A stretch of 64,000 bases of DNA from Hyphomicrobiales bacterium (GCA_028339975.1 JAOLDG010000004.1:62001-126000); one strand, 5' to 3'. Positions 30,179 through 39,878 are shown, numbered from the stretch's first letter. Numbers and translations are program-made. Notes: generated from the sequence alone by a model not told the origin.

Positions 30179-30781
30179 AATTCTTAAAGATTTTACAGCT
30201 TCTATTTCTTTGAATTTCTTTGAATTAATAGCTAATTTATATATTTCATAAGGAGGCCTTCCTCCGTCATCGGGGTTTGGAAAAACATCGTGTATTGCTA
30301 AAAATCCTCCCTTCATAACCTTATTATTCCAATTATCATAATCAGCTCTTGCAGCTTCCATGCTATGCCCACCATCAATAAAAACCATCGATAGCTCTAT
30401 TGTCCAGAATTTTGAAACTAATGATGAATTGGATACAATTGGTACTACAACATTTTCTAAGCTAGCGTTTCTAATATTTTTTCTAAATGAAGGAAAAGTA
30501 TTAAGCGTTCCATTTTCTTCATCAAATAACTCATGATCATGGTGTTCCCACCCAACTTGGTTTTCTTCAGACCCCATATGATGATCGACTGCATAAAGAA
30601 CTGAGTTGTTTTCCTTGCATGCGTTACCGATATAAATTGAAGATTTTCCACAATAAGATCCAATTTCGACAATAGGAGCTTTTTTTGAGGCAATACTGGC
30701 TACTTCATAAAGGCACTGGCCCTCTTCAGGCTCCATAAAACCTTTTACTAAATGAAAATTATTTGGAAGCTTCACGTTCAC
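30164..30781 (-). CDS. Class I SAM-dependent methyltransferase, CmcI-like (Methyltransf_24)
   Basis: A 205-residue protein with SAM motif [17 protein letters not shown] (about 37-52), then LYAVDHHMG and [21 protein letters not shown], the hallmark of the cephalosporin-hydroxylase/Methyltransf_24 group. Substrate unknown. Its start overlaps the end of the symporter gene upstream by 23 nt; a second Met at residue 16 would remove most of the overlap. It is convergent with the toroid gene, so it may belong functionally with that cluster although on the other strand. Confidence 0.8.
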   Translation of the reverse strand: MNVKLPNNFHLVKGFMEPEEGQCLYEVASIASKKAPIVEIGSYCGKSSIYIGNACKENNSVLYAVDHHMGSEENQVGWEHHDHELFDEENGTLNTFPSFRKNIRNASLENVVVPIVSNSSLVSKFWTIELSMVFIDGGHSMEAARADYDNWNNKVMKGGFLAIHDVFPNPDDGGRPPYEIYKLAINSKKFKEIEAVKSLRILQRI

Positions 30782-32279
30782 TCAATTTTAAAAAATAATT
30801 TGTAGATTCTTTTTTTACAACACTCGCCAAAATATAAACACCTATAAGATTTGGAATGGCCATTAAGAACAAAGCGGCATCAGAGAGGTCTATAACCTTA
30901 ATCAAATCAAGGGATGAGCCTACGACAGCAAACATACAAAAAATAATTTTATAAAGTACTTCTATTTTCTTCGATTCCCCAAAAAGAAATGTTACTGATT
31001 TCACTCCATAGTAAGACCACGAAATCATTGTTGAAAATGCAAAAAGTGAGGCAACAAGTGCTAATATATATGGAAATGAGGGAAGAACCGAACCAAAGGC
31101 TTGTGATGTAAGTCTTGCCCCCTCAATTTCTTGACCAGAAGAATAAACTCCTGTTGTGATAATTACTAAAGCAGTCAGAGTACAAATAACAACTGTGTCC
31201 ACAAAAGGCTCCAACAAGGAAACCAGTCCTTCGGTTGTTGGATTATCAGTCTTAACTGCAGCGTGTGCTATTGGAGCAGAGCCAATACCTGCTTCGTTTG
31301 AAAATACTGCTCGACGAAATCCTAGAATTAAAACACCCATAAAACCGCCTGTTACTCCCTCAGGTGAAAATGCTCCTGTAAAAATAGAAGAGAAAGCTGC
31401 GGGTATTTGATCATAGTTTGAAAGGATAATTATCAATGATGATATTAAATATATAATAGCCATTGAGGGAACTAATTTCGATGTAACAGAACCAATTCTT
31501 TTTATACCACCAATAATTACAAGCCCAACCAATACGGCAATAACCGACCCATAAACCCATGAGTGTAAATCAAGAAAACTTCCCTCTCCCCCCGTAACAT
31601 AAATTAATAAATCCAAAGATTGATTAACTTGGAACATATTACCTCCGCCAAGAGAAGCAAAAATACAGAATACGGCAAACATACAGGCAAGAATTTTTCC
31701 TAAGCTTTCATACCCTTTTTCCTTTAGGCCTCTTGAGAGATAATACATGGGGCCGCCAGAGACACTTCCGTCAGGGTTAATCTTTCTATACTTGACGCCT
31801 AAAGTACACTCACAGAACTTCAAGGACATACCTATAAGTCCTGACAAAATCATCCAGAATGTAGCACCAGGTCCACCAAGAGAAATCGCTACTGCAACAC
31901 CGCCGATATTCCCTAAGCCAACAGTGCCAGATAAAGCTGTTGCAAGGGCTCTGAAATGAGACACCTCACCCTCTGATTCCTTATTTGAAAACTTACCTGA
32001 AACAAGTTCTATCGCATGCTTAAATCCTGTAAAATTAATAAATTTAAAATATAATGTTGAAAACAGACCACCGGCAATTAGCCATATTACTATTAGCTCT
32101 ACATTTGCACTGCCAAGAGGAAGGGAATAAAAAACAATACTAGAAATCATTTTTGATATAGGGGCTAAGAAATCATTTATACCTTGATCAATATTAGCAT
32201 AAGCATTAGTGGGTAAAAAAAATATTGCTAAGGTTATTAAAAGTTTAAAAGAAAAATTTTTCATTTTTTTTAGATCCAA
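30759..32279 (-). CDS. Sodium:alanine symporter family protein (AGCS)
   Basis: A 506-residue inner-membrane transporter of the alanine or glycine:cation symporter family, with about ten to eleven hydrophobic segments. Family signatures are seen in [41 protein letters not shown] and [16 protein letters not shown]. It begins with a signal-like hydrophobic leader that ends NAYA, somewhat unusual but seen in some homologues. It is divergent from phnC across 77 bp. Confidence 0.93.
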   Translation of the reverse strand: MDLKKMKNFSFKLLITLAIFFLPTNAYANIDQGINDFLAPISKMISSIVFYSLPLGSANVELIVIWLIAGGLFSTLYFKFINFTGFKHAIELVSGKFSNKESEGEVSHFRALATALSGTVGLGNIGGVAVAISLGGPGATFWMILSGLIGMSLKFCECTLGVKYRKINPDGSVSGGPMYYLSRGLKEKGYESLGKILACMFAVFCIFASLGGGNMFQVNQSLDLLIYVTGGEGSFLDLHSWVYGSVIAVLVGLVIIGGIKRIGSVTSKLVPSMAIIYLISSLIIILSNYDQIPAAFSSIFTGAFSPEGVTGGFMGVLILGFRRAVFSNEAGIGSAPIAHAAVKTDNPTTEGLVSLLEPFVDTVVICTLTALVIITTGVYSSGQEIEGARLTSQAFGSVLPSFPYILALVASLFAFSTMISWSYYGVKSVTFLFGESKKIEVLYKIIFCMFAVVGSSLDLIKVIDLSDAALFLMAIPNLIGVYILASVVKKESTNYFLKLSEREASK

Positions 32280-32356
32280 GCTTGAATATAGCTAATATAA
32301 GACTAGTTTAATCATTATAATGAGTCTGTAAATCCACAAATCATAGATGAGAAATC

Positions 32357-33103
32357 ATGAAGTCACTCAGAATAAAAAATCTCAAGAAAAAGTTTAAAAA
32401 TACTATTGCGGTTAATGGTATCAATATTGAGATTGACGAAGGTAAGATTATTGGAATTATTGGTCGTTCGGGTGCAGGTAAATCAACTTTATTAAGGATG
32501 ATAAATAGATTAGTAGACCCTACCGAAGGGTCAATAGAGTTCGATGATATAAAAGTTAGCTCGATTAAAGGAAGAGCCTTAAGAAAGTGGCGCTCAGAAT
32601 GTGCCATGATATTTCAACAATTTAATCTTGTTGAGCGTTTAGACGTTCTGACGAATGTTCTAATAGGAAGCCTTGGAAGAAATTATAATTTATTAAATTT
32701 ATTTGGAATTTTTTCAAAAGAAGAAAAAATTAATGCTTTGAAAAACTTAGACAGATTTGATTTATCAGGAATAGCACTTCAAAAAGCAGGCACTTTGTCA
32801 GGAGGTCAACAACAAAGGGTGGCAATTGCAAGGGCATTAATGCAAAAACCTAGAATTCTCCTTGCTGATGAGCCAATTTCATCCCTAGATCCTAAAAACG
32901 CTAAGAGAGTCATGGATGATATGCTTAAAATTAATCGAGAGGATGGAATAACAATTATTTGCAACCTTCACTCACTTGAGGTTGCCAAAAAATATTGCGA
33001 TCGTTTAATAGGCTTATCAGATGGAAAGGTTGTTTTTGATGGTAATCCGGAAGAACTAACAACAGAAATATCAAAAGAACTTTATGATTTAGATAATGAG
33101 TGA
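32357..33103 (+). CDS. phnC: Phosphonate-type ABC transporter ATP-binding protein
   Basis: A 248-residue ABC ATPase. Walker A is GRSGAGKST (about 35-43), the signature is LSGGQQQRVAIARAL, Walker B LLADEPISSLDP, and the switch histidine is in CNLHSLEVAK. NLHxxxxA and MINRLVDPTEGSI are typical of PhnC. It overlaps the first permease gene by 8 nt. The substrate may be a phosphonate, phosphite or another oxyanion; the missing binding protein would decide this. Confidence 0.88.
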   Translation: MKSLRIKNLKKKFKNTIAVNGINIEIDEGKIIGIIGRSGAGKSTLLRMINRLVDPTEGSIEFDDIKVSSIKGRALRKWRSECAMIFQQFNLVERLDVLTNVLIGSLGRNYNLLNLFGIFSKEEKINALKNLDRFDLSGIALQKAGTLSGGQQQRVAIARALMQKPRILLADEPISSLDPKNAKRVMDDMLKINREDGITIICNLHSLEVAKKYCDRLIGLSDGKVVFDGNPEELTTEISKELYDLDNE

Positions 33104-33968
33104 GTCTTTAATTAAAAATCATAACGAAAGATTGAAGGGCCTCATCCGTAAAAGACGGTTTTGGAATATTTTTCTATCAATAGGTATTTTACTCGGCCTA
33201 ATATTCTCCTCCAAAATAATAGATATTAATGCCTCAAGATTACTTAGTGGACTTCCGCGCCTCGGAGATTATGTTGCTCAAATTCTTCCATCGCTAGAGA
33301 CTAACTCCTTGTTTCTTGACTCCAAAACTGAAGGATCAATTTCTTATTGGTATTTTAATTTACCAAAATACTTACACTTACTCTTTGAAACTTTTAATAT
33401 GGCGCTTGTTGCAACTATAATTGGATCTTCAATAGCCCTTTTTCTAAGCTTCTTTGCCGCAAAAAATACAGCACCTAATTCTTTAATTTATTTTATAACA
33501 AGAAGAACTCTAGAGTTCTTTCGAGGTGTTCCAGAGATAATCTTTGCCATTCTTTTTGTTTGGGCTCTTGGAATTGGTCCCATTGCTGGGATTATTGCTA
33601 TGATGCTTCATACAACAGGATCCCTAGGTAAGCTATTCTCAGAAGTTCATGAAAACTCTGATGTTAGACCAAGGGAGGCTTTAAAGGCATCGGGAGGCAA
33701 TTGGTTTTCAGAAATGAAATTTGGATTACTTCCTCAGGTTCTTCCTAATCTCATTTCGTATATACTTCTTCGATTTGAAATTAATATTAGGGCTTCAACA
33801 ATCCTAGGTTTTGTTGGAGCAGGAGGTATAGGACAAGAATTATACCTAGTGATTAATTTTAATTATTACGAAGAAGTGAGTGCTATTATTTTCTTAATAA
33901 TCCTTACCGTTATTTCTATTGATATACTCTCAGGATATCTTAGAAAAAATATCATTGAGGCAGAGTAA
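33096..33968 (+). CDS. phnE: Phosphonate-type ABC transporter permease (first PhnE)
   Basis: A 290-residue inner-membrane permease with about six hydrophobic segments. The EAA-type coupling loop is seen around EALKASGGNWFSEMKFGLLPQ, and FFRGVPEIIFAILFVWALGIGP is the PhnE signature. It starts inside the phnC gene and ends one nucleotide into the second permease gene, so the three subunits are translationally coupled. Together with the next gene it forms a heterodimeric channel. Confidence 0.88.
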   Translation: MSESLIKNHNERLKGLIRKRRFWNIFLSIGILLGLIFSSKIIDINASRLLSGLPRLGDYVAQILPSLETNSLFLDSKTEGSISYWYFNLPKYLHLLFETFNMALVATIIGSSIALFLSFFAAKNTAPNSLIYFITRRTLEFFRGVPEIIFAILFVWALGIGPIAGIIAMMLHTTGSLGKLFSEVHENSDVRPREALKASGGNWFSEMKFGLLPQVLPNLISYILLRFEINIRASTILGFVGAGGIGQELYLVINFNYYEEVSAIIFLIILTVISIDILSGYLRKNIIEAE

Positions 33969-34792
33969 TGACTGATAAAGATATTATGAATCTTCATCCG
34001 CAGGTATTTTATCCTTTATGGAAGAGGTCACCTCTTTTTATATTGACCCTTATATCCATTTTTACGTATTTAATTTTTTCAATAAATTATTTTAATTTTT
34101 CGCTTAATGATCTTTTAAATGGCTTCTCTAAAATGAAGCCTATTTTAATATCCATGGTCACCTGGAATGATTTTTTTACCTGGAATTTCAATTCTATTTT
34201 AATAGGTATTTTACAGACCTTATCAATGGCATTCCTGGGAACTATTGCAGCTTCTATTGTGTCGATACCGTTAGGTCTTTTGGCATCAAGGCAGGTTGTT
34301 AAAATATCTCTTCCAAGATTTATTATAAGAAGATTCTTAGATTTTATTCGAGGGGTTGATATCTTAATTTGGGCTCTTATTTTTGTAAGAGCCTTTGGCC
34401 TAGGACCCCTTTCAGGTGTCTTGGCTATTTTTGTTGCAGATACCGGAACTTTATCAAAGCTCTATTCTGAAGCTGCTGATAATAGTGATAATAAGCCTAT
34501 TGAAGGTCTTGTTTCATCCGGAGCAACCAAAATATCAACTCTTCGATTTGGCTTAATACCTCAGGTAATGCCAATTTTTATTTCGCAAAGTTTGTATTTC
34601 TTTGAGTCAAACTCTAGATCTGCTGTTATCCTTGGAATTGTTGGGGCAGGAGGAATAGGTTTACAGCTATCAGAGAGGATGAAAGCTCAATATTGGGACC
34701 AAGCCTTCTTTATAATTCTTCTAATTCTTATTATGGTAGCTGTTATTGATAGAGTATCAAGGGCATTACGGGAGAAATTAATAAACGAATAA
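33968..34792 (+). CDS. phnE: Phosphonate-type ABC transporter permease (second PhnE)
   Basis: A 274-residue paralogue of the preceding permease: FIRGVDILIWALIFVRAFGLGP and the coupling loop EGLVSSGATKISTLRFGLIPQVMP correspond position for position. Its start overlaps the stop of the first permease by one base. No PhnD-type binding protein and no C-P lyase or phosphonatase gene follows; the next gene is a small opposite-strand membrane protein. Confidence 0.88.
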   Translation: MTDKDIMNLHPQVFYPLWKRSPLFILTLISIFTYLIFSINYFNFSLNDLLNGFSKMKPILISMVTWNDFFTWNFNSILIGILQTLSMAFLGTIAASIVSIPLGLLASRQVVKISLPRFIIRRFLDFIRGVDILIWALIFVRAFGLGPLSGVLAIFVADTGTLSKLYSEAADNSDNKPIEGLVSSGATKISTLRFGLIPQVMPIFISQSLYFFESNSRSAVILGIVGAGGIGLQLSERMKAQYWDQAFFIILLILIMVAVIDRVSRALREKLINE

Positions 34793-34826
34793 TAATTAAT
34801 CTATTTTTTTCTAATACACTAAATTC

Positions 34827-35018
34827 TTACATTAAACTCCAAGCTTCAAATGTTCGATACATCATATAAAGCATAATTAATCCAGACATTATGGTAAGGG
34901 ACATCAAAACTCTTCCATATTTACTGCTTTCATATCTTTCCGATAAAAAACCTAGAATACCTGTTACAGAACCAATAATAGCCATAGTTAAAAAAAGATC
35001 ATAAAGTTCAGTTGTCAT
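34827..35018 (-). CDS. Small two-helix membrane protein, unknown function
   Basis: A 63-residue protein with two hydrophobic segments (about 8-24 and 36-53) separated by a short charged loop, SERYESSKYGR. I do not recognise a family. It is likely real because a clear GAGGA ribosome-binding site sits 5-6 nt before the ATG and there is no overlap with other genes. It converges on the second phnE and is divergent from tRNA-Lys. Confidence 0.6.
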   Translation of the reverse strand: MTTELYDLFLTMAIIGSVTGILGFLSERYESSKYGRVLMSLTIMSGLIMLYMMYRTFEAWSLM

Positions 35019-35101
35019 TTTTTCCTCATATAATTAAATATAATTAAAGTTTATTTACTGTAGTAATAATATCCGTATATTCTAGCAATATATATTTTAA
35101 A

Positions 35102-35177
<76 letters not shown>

Positions 35178-35204
35178 AATAATAAGAATAAAAAAGGATA
35201 TAAA

Positions 35205-36104
35205 GTGAATTTAGATAAAATAATAAATGCAGATGTAACTCTTGTAGCGATTCCTTTTTTCTTCTTAGCTATTCTTATTGAGATAATTGTTGTTAAATTT
35301 TTTAATGCTAATGGCTCGGTAGATGCAAAAGATAATTCCGTATCAATTTTTATGGGCCTTATGAGTGTAGTTGTTAATGGGTTAGCCGCATTCATAACTA
35401 TAAATGTTCTTTTTTGGTGTGAGCAGTATCAATTATTTAATATTCCACTGACCATTGGAGCTATAGTCATTTGCTTTATTCTAGATGATTTAAGGTACTA
35501 TACGCATCACCGAATAGTTCATAGAGTTAGATGGGGCTGGGCTATGCATGTTACTCATCACTCAAGTAACAGAATATCTTTAGCTATAGCATTGCGTCAG
35601 GGTTGGACAAAACATTTTACAGGAACAATGTATCTTAAAATTCCTTTAATTCTGATTGGTTTTGATCCTGTTTTAGTTATTTTTTGTGGCGCATTAAATG
35701 CAGTTTATCAATTTTTTATTCATACAGAGACTATTAAAAAGTTACCAAATTGGTTCGAAGCTATTTTCAATACACCTTCTCACCACAGAGTGCACCATGG
35801 AAAGAACCCTCAATATTTGGATAAAAATTATGCAGGAACGCTTATAATTTGGGACAAACTGTTTAACACCTTTGCAGAAGAAAATAAGAATGAGTTCCCT
35901 GATTATGGACTAGTTAAGGATTTAGAAACCTTTAATCCTATACGAATAGCATTCCACGAATATTGGAATATCTTTAAGGATATGGTTAGGGGTGATATCT
36001 CTCTTAAACAAAAGTTTTTTTATCTTTTTGCTCCCCCAGGGTGGAGTCATGATGGATCAAGAAAAATGTCCACAGATATAAAAAGGGAATTCAGCTCTAA
36101 ATAA
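35205..36104 (+). CDS. Sterol desaturase/fatty acid hydroxylase family membrane protein
   Basis: A 299-residue di-iron membrane oxygenase-type protein. The histidine clusters that bind iron are present: THHRIVHR, HVTHHSSN and SHHRVHHGKN, separated by hydrophobic segments. The start is GTG, set by an AAGGA ribosome-binding site. Substrates in this family include sterols, fatty acids and carotenoids; the substrate here is unknown. It ends at a hairpin terminator shared with the convergent TonB receptor gene. Confidence 0.88.
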   Translation: MNLDKIINADVTLVAIPFFFLAILIEIIVVKFFNANGSVDAKDNSVSIFMGLMSVVVNGLAAFITINVLFWCEQYQLFNIPLTIGAIVICFILDDLRYYTHHRIVHRVRWGWAMHVTHHSSNRISLAIALRQGWTKHFTGTMYLKIPLILIGFDPVLVIFCGALNAVYQFFIHTETIKKLPNWFEAIFNTPSHHRVHHGKNPQYLDKNYAGTLIIWDKLFNTFAEENKNEFPDYGLVKDLETFNPIRIAFHEYWNIFKDMVRGDISLKQKFFYLFAPPGWSHDGSRKMSTDIKREFSSK

Positions 36105-36114
36105 TAACTATAAA

Positions 36115-36139
36115 AAAAGGCCCTCAGAAAGGGCCTTTT
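36115..36139. terminator. Bidirectional rho-independent terminator
   Basis: Stem AAAAGGCCC (36115-36123) and GGGCCTTTT (36131-36139) with a 7 nt loop TCAGAAA, flanked by an A-run on one side and a T-run on the other. It lies between the convergent desaturase and TonB receptor genes and can serve both. Confidence 0.9.
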
Positions 36140-36160
36140 AATTTAGTATCTTTTCAAGAA

Positions 36161-38329
36161 TTAAAATCTATAAGATAGACTTGCAGAAAGCATTCTTGGG
36201 TGACCATGTGTTCCAATAATATAGAATGGATCTGACATTGGACTAACTGGATCTAATGCACCGCCTGATCCAAGGTTTACCCAGTTTTCTAAGTCAGTAT
36301 AATACTGCTCATCCGTTAGATTTTCCGCATGAATCAAAAACTCCCAATTACCTGACCTGACACCTGTTGCTAGGTTTAAAGTATAATAACTAGGAACATC
36401 TATATAACTGTGCGCAGGCATACTTGTACTTGACCCACGTCTGTTATACTGAACGTCAGCAATGAATTCCATACCATTATCAAGAGGCTTTTCATAATTG
36501 ATAGCTATAGAAGCTCCATTATCAATAGATCCTGAAGGAGTTCTTCCACCCATATCAACACCATTAATAACAGTTCCAGCATCCCACTCAGCATTTAAAG
36601 TACCAAATGCAGCTGCCAATGAAAGATTTTCTGTTGCTTGGAAAGCAAGTTCTAATTCAAAACCAACATTCTCTGAATTACCAGAATTACCAATGGATTC
36701 AAAAGGACCTGTCGCTGACTGGATAATAGTTGTAAACAGTCTATCTTCATAATCAATCATGAAGGCCGCAGCTGAAAAATTACCTCTACCATTCATAAAT
36801 GAACCTTTTATACCAATCTCAGTCTGTACAGCTTCTTCTTTAGTATATGTAGACAGAGATGGATTACCTGCAGAATCAAAAGTTACTGGCTCGTGTCTTA
36901 ATCCACCAGGCTCATAACCTTTAGAGATAGTAAGGTATATCATTGTGTCATCATCCATAGTTCGAGATATTGAAAGTCTTGGAAGAACTTCTGTTCCATC
37001 AACTTTATTTGCATGATCTAGACCACTCTCAGTAACTTCGGCTGGAACAAGTTTTTCTCTTTCCCAAGAATCAACTCTTAAACCAAATCCGATTTCCCAT
37101 GGACCAGTAGTATAAGTAAGGTTACCAAAGGCAGCCAAATGGGATGTTTCCGTATTATCGTGTTTAGCTGGAACGGTTAAATCAACACCAAATATTTGTG
37201 GACCAAACCTAGTTGTAGATCTCTCGACCCACTCCATTTTCGAAGAGTACAAACCTGCCTGCCATTGAAGGTCATTGGCTGTGTTTGAAGAAAAACGTAT
37301 CTCTTGAATAGTAGCTTCAAATGATTCATTTTGAAAAGCATTAAGCCATAATTGAGGCTCAAGATCGACATCTGTTAATCTGTCTGCTTCAGTATCAGTA
37401 TAAGATGTTATACTTGTTATATCGTATCCATCAAGTTCCCATACTAGCTCTAAATGAGCTCCAAAAGTTTCTTTATCATTGTTTGAAGGAGTCTCAATAT
37501 TATTGATATATGGATATTCAAAATTTGGAGGAGTTCCTCTTTCCATAGCCCAATTATTATTTGGTCCATCATACTGATTAGATCTTATAGAGGCATAAAG
37601 TGATAAATTATCAGACAAAGGTCCGGCAATTGCAATTCTTCCGCCACTTTCTTCATAACCAGCAACGCTATCGTCACCCGTACTTGGATTGTACATAAAA
37701 CCATCATCTTCTCTTGTAAATGCAAAAAGACGTACTGCCCAACCATCACCTACTGGCATATTAATTGAACCTTCGATATCAGTAGAATTTTGTTCACCAA
37801 CCATCATTTTAAAGTGTCCAGTTGTCTCATCAGGTGACGGTCTAGTGCTAATAAATTTAACAGCTCCACCAATATTACTTCCACCATATAAAACGCCCTG
37901 AGGACCTTTAAGAACTTCTATTCTATCTAGGTCACCAAATCTTGAAGATGCATCACCAAAAAGCTGAACATCATCAAGATAAAATCCAACACCTTGGGTA
38001 AGACTAAACGCCCCCATCCCTCTCATAGTAACATTTGGCCATCCATCTGCTCTAGTATTTAGATTCAGATTTGGAATGGACATCCCAATTTTATCTAAAT
38101 TCTTAATATTTTGACGTGAGATAGTTTTACCAGAAATAGCAACAACAGTTTCAGGAATATCTAAAAGACTTTCCTCTCTTTTTCTAGCTGTTACGATAAT
38201 TTCTTCTAGACCAAGACTATTAGCCTCTTGACCAGACATATTGCCAGTTACTGCTTCATCAGCATTGGCAAAAGTTAGAAGAGATAAACTAACTAAGCTC
38301 ATTGTAAATAGTTTGAAATGATTCATCAT
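36161..38329 (-). CDS. TonB-dependent outer-membrane receptor
   Basis: A 722-residue precursor with a signal peptide (cut near NADEAV at about 24), a TonB-box region EEIIVTARKREESL, a plug domain (about 55-165: IPETVVAISG, TMRGMG, GGSNIGGAVKFIS) and a 22-strand-type barrel ending in ASLSYRF with the terminal phenylalanine needed for assembly. The plug resembles receptors of the IroN/FyuA-like and polycyclic/sterol-type clusters found in marine and sphingomonad genomes, so an iron chelate is not the only possible ligand. No riboswitch or Fur box is evident upstream. Confidence 0.94.
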   Translation of the reverse strand: MMNHFKLFTMSLVSLSLLTFANADEAVTGNMSGQEANSLGLEEIIVTARKREESLLDIPETVVAISGKTISRQNIKNLDKIGMSIPNLNLNTRADGWPNVTMRGMGAFSLTQGVGFYLDDVQLFGDASSRFGDLDRIEVLKGPQGVLYGGSNIGGAVKFISTRPSPDETTGHFKMMVGEQNSTDIEGSINMPVGDGWAVRLFAFTREDDGFMYNPSTGDDSVAGYEESGGRIAIAGPLSDNLSLYASIRSNQYDGPNNNWAMERGTPPNFEYPYINNIETPSNNDKETFGAHLELVWELDGYDITSITSYTDTEADRLTDVDLEPQLWLNAFQNESFEATIQEIRFSSNTANDLQWQAGLYSSKMEWVERSTTRFGPQIFGVDLTVPAKHDNTETSHLAAFGNLTYTTGPWEIGFGLRVDSWEREKLVPAEVTESGLDHANKVDGTEVLPRLSISRTMDDDTMIYLTISKGYEPGGLRHEPVTFDSAGNPSLSTYTKEEAVQTEIGIKGSFMNGRGNFSAAAFMIDYEDRLFTTIIQSATGPFESIGNSGNSENVGFELELAFQATENLSLAAAFGTLNAEWDAGTVINGVDMGGRTPSGSIDNGASIAINYEKPLDNGMEFIADVQYNRRGSSTSMPAHSYIDVPSYYTLNLATGVRSGNWEFLIHAENLTDEQYYTDLENWVNLGSGGALDPVSPMSDPFYIIGTHGHPRMLSASLSYRF

Positions 38330-38428
38330 TTTTCCCCAAGAATTAATAAAATATAAAATAACACAACATTTCTGTCATATTTTGATGTTTTAGGCAAATA
38401 TATACTTGTATTTAAAGTATAATTTTCT

Positions 38429-38518
38429 CTAAAATAAATTGATAGCTAAGAAAATAATAGGCGACAGGCATGCCCCCATTATTATCAATACAATAATTGC
38501 TAAGAATATCTTCTTCAT
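38429..38518 (-). CDS. Possible 29-residue membrane/lipo-peptide
   Basis: Starting on the stop codon of the 70-residue exported protein (TAATG overlap), a short frame encodes MKKIFLAIIVLIIMGAC followed by LSPIIFLAINLF. The first part looks like a lipoprotein signal with a lipobox (IMGAC) and the remainder is hydrophobic, so it would stay in the membrane. There is only a weak ribosome-binding site, and translation would depend on coupling. It may be a chance frame; no family is recognised. Confidence 0.35.
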   Translation of the reverse strand: MKKIFLAIIVLIIMGACLSPIIFLAINLF

Positions 38519-38730
38519 TACTTCATGGAGCAGCTTTTAGGAACCGCATGGTTATCAACATTTTCCATTACCTGAACAATACTCTCACCACCTGCAACAG
38601 CAAATTTAAGACCATCAACACAGTAAGTAGTAATGCCTTTATCAGAATAAAGAGTTTTTACATGCGCAAAAGCATTACCCGATATAAGAATTATTAAAAT
38701 TAAACCTAAACCTAAACCTAATTTTTTCAT
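38518..38730 (-). CDS. Small secreted periplasmic protein, unknown function
   Basis: A 70-residue precursor with a signal peptide ending GNAFA (about residue 22), and a mature part containing YSDKGITTYCVDGLKFAVAGG and C-terminal SCSMK; the two cysteines could pair. A strong AAAGGAG ribosome-binding site precedes the ATG. I do not recognise the family, although the pattern of CVDG-KF plus a late cysteine is common in small marine exported proteins. The start of the signal peptide is encoded by a hexanucleotide repeat. Confidence 0.65.
   Translation of the reverse strand: MKKLGLGLGLILIILISGNAFAHVKTLYSDKGITTYCVDGLKFAVAGGESIVQVMENVDNHAVPKSCSMK
38701..38721. repeat. TAAACC hexanucleotide repeat within a signal-peptide coding region
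   Basis: Three and a half tandem copies of TAAACC (TTAGGT on the coding strand) encode alternating Leu-Gly residues in the hydrophobic core of the small exported protein. Because the unit is six bases, slippage would lengthen or shorten the signal peptide by two residues without shifting the frame. Confidence 0.75.
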
Positions 38731-38904
38731 TTTTAACTCCTTTAAGATTAAATTTTATTAAATCTATATTTATTTTACTCTTCTAATAGTTTGTTTAAAT
38801 TTTTTTTAATAAACATAAATATATCTTAACAAATTATTACAGAAAAACATTTTTAATTTTAAAAAGGGAATAGAGAAACAGGCAATAATTATATAATTAA
38901 ATCT

Positions 38905-39828
38905 TTAAATTGATGTTAACCAATGTAAAAATCTAGCGTCCTTTCCTGATGTAATATCTAAAAATATTTCTTTAAGTCTCGATGTAAGATTACCTACAAA
39001 ACCATCCCCGACAAGTCTATTATCAATCTTAACAACAGGACACACGAGGTGAGAAGACGAAGTTATAAAAATTTCATGAGCATTTTCAAGTTCTTCAAAA
39101 GGAATGCGACCAACCTTAATTTTAATACCCTCGGCACCAGCAATTTCAATAATACTTTTTCGAGTAATACCATAAAGAACCTCATCCTCAGGTGCCGTTA
39201 AAAGACAATCATCTTGATTAACAATGAATACATTAGAGGTTGGTGCTTCTGTAATAAAACCCTCTTCGTCTGTTAGAATGATTTCATCGTAGCCATTTTT
39301 TCTTGCCTTCCATTTTGCCATCATGGAGGATGTATAGTTTCCAGCTATTTTTACTTGTGGTGGAATGATATCGGGTCGTCTTTGATGCTTTTCTTTCTCT
39401 ATCCAGACACTTAATTCTTTTGATACATGAAAAGGTTGTGTATTTTTCGATATAATATCCTCTTGAGGCTCATAGGCTGCAATAGCGACAGTTGAAAACG
39501 GGTCTTGGGGAACAACATCGATCTCAATGGATGCGATATAGACGCTTATCTTTACGTATATACTTCCTGGATTTTGTTTTACCGTATCTTTTATGGCTAA
39601 TTGAATATCGTCAGGCGAATAATCGAGAGGAATTCCTGCTGTTGCACATGACGTAAAGAGTCTTTCCACATGATCGTTAAGGCGAAAAAGAGAAACTACC
39701 CCTTCATTTTCGAAAATCGGAATAAATCCAAAAATAAGTGATCCGCGTTGATGCGAATGAGAAAGGATATGAACTTGAGCGTCTTCCCAGTTAACATAAT
39801 CTCCATTCATCCAAATTTTTCTTTGCAA
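38905..39828 (-). CDS. Class IV aminotransferase (branched-chain/D-amino-acid aminotransferase family)
   Basis: A 307-residue PLP enzyme of fold type IV. The Schiff-base lysine is in PPQVKIAGNYTSSM (about residue 159), and the cofactor-phosphate region DEEGFITEAPTSNVFIV follows. Sequence style is closest to branched-chain aminotransferase IlvE, which would make it the last step for Leu, Ile and Val whose other genes lie 6-11 kb away, but D-alanine aminotransferase or aminodeoxychorismate lyase cannot be excluded. It is divergent from the 5-alpha-reductase-like gene across 50 bp. Confidence 0.87.
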   Translation of the reverse strand: MQRKIWMNGDYVNWEDAQVHILSHSHQRGSLIFGFIPIFENEGVVSLFRLNDHVERLFTSCATAGIPLDYSPDDIQLAIKDTVKQNPGSIYVKISVYIASIEIDVVPQDPFSTVAIAAYEPQEDIISKNTQPFHVSKELSVWIEKEKHQRRPDIIPPQVKIAGNYTSSMMAKWKARKNGYDEIILTDEEGFITEAPTSNVFIVNQDDCLLTAPEDEVLYGITRKSIIEIAGAEGIKIKVGRIPFEELENAHEIFITSSSHLVCPVVKIDNRLVGDGFVGNLTSRLKEIFLDITSGKDARFLHWLTSI

Positions 39829-39878
39829 ATACTTTCCCCTTCGTTAAGAATCAAATTTTAACTTAACCTAAAAATATT

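Noticed and set aside
38330-38428. Riboswitch (B12 or similar) upstream of the TonB receptor
   Set aside because: The roughly 100 bp upstream is AT-rich with no B12-box or other conserved riboswitch element seen.
38701-38721. Telomere-like hexanucleotide as a chromosomal or mobile-element end
   Set aside because: It is short, lies within a coding sequence with a strong ribosome-binding site, and simply encodes Leu-Gly repeats of a signal peptide.
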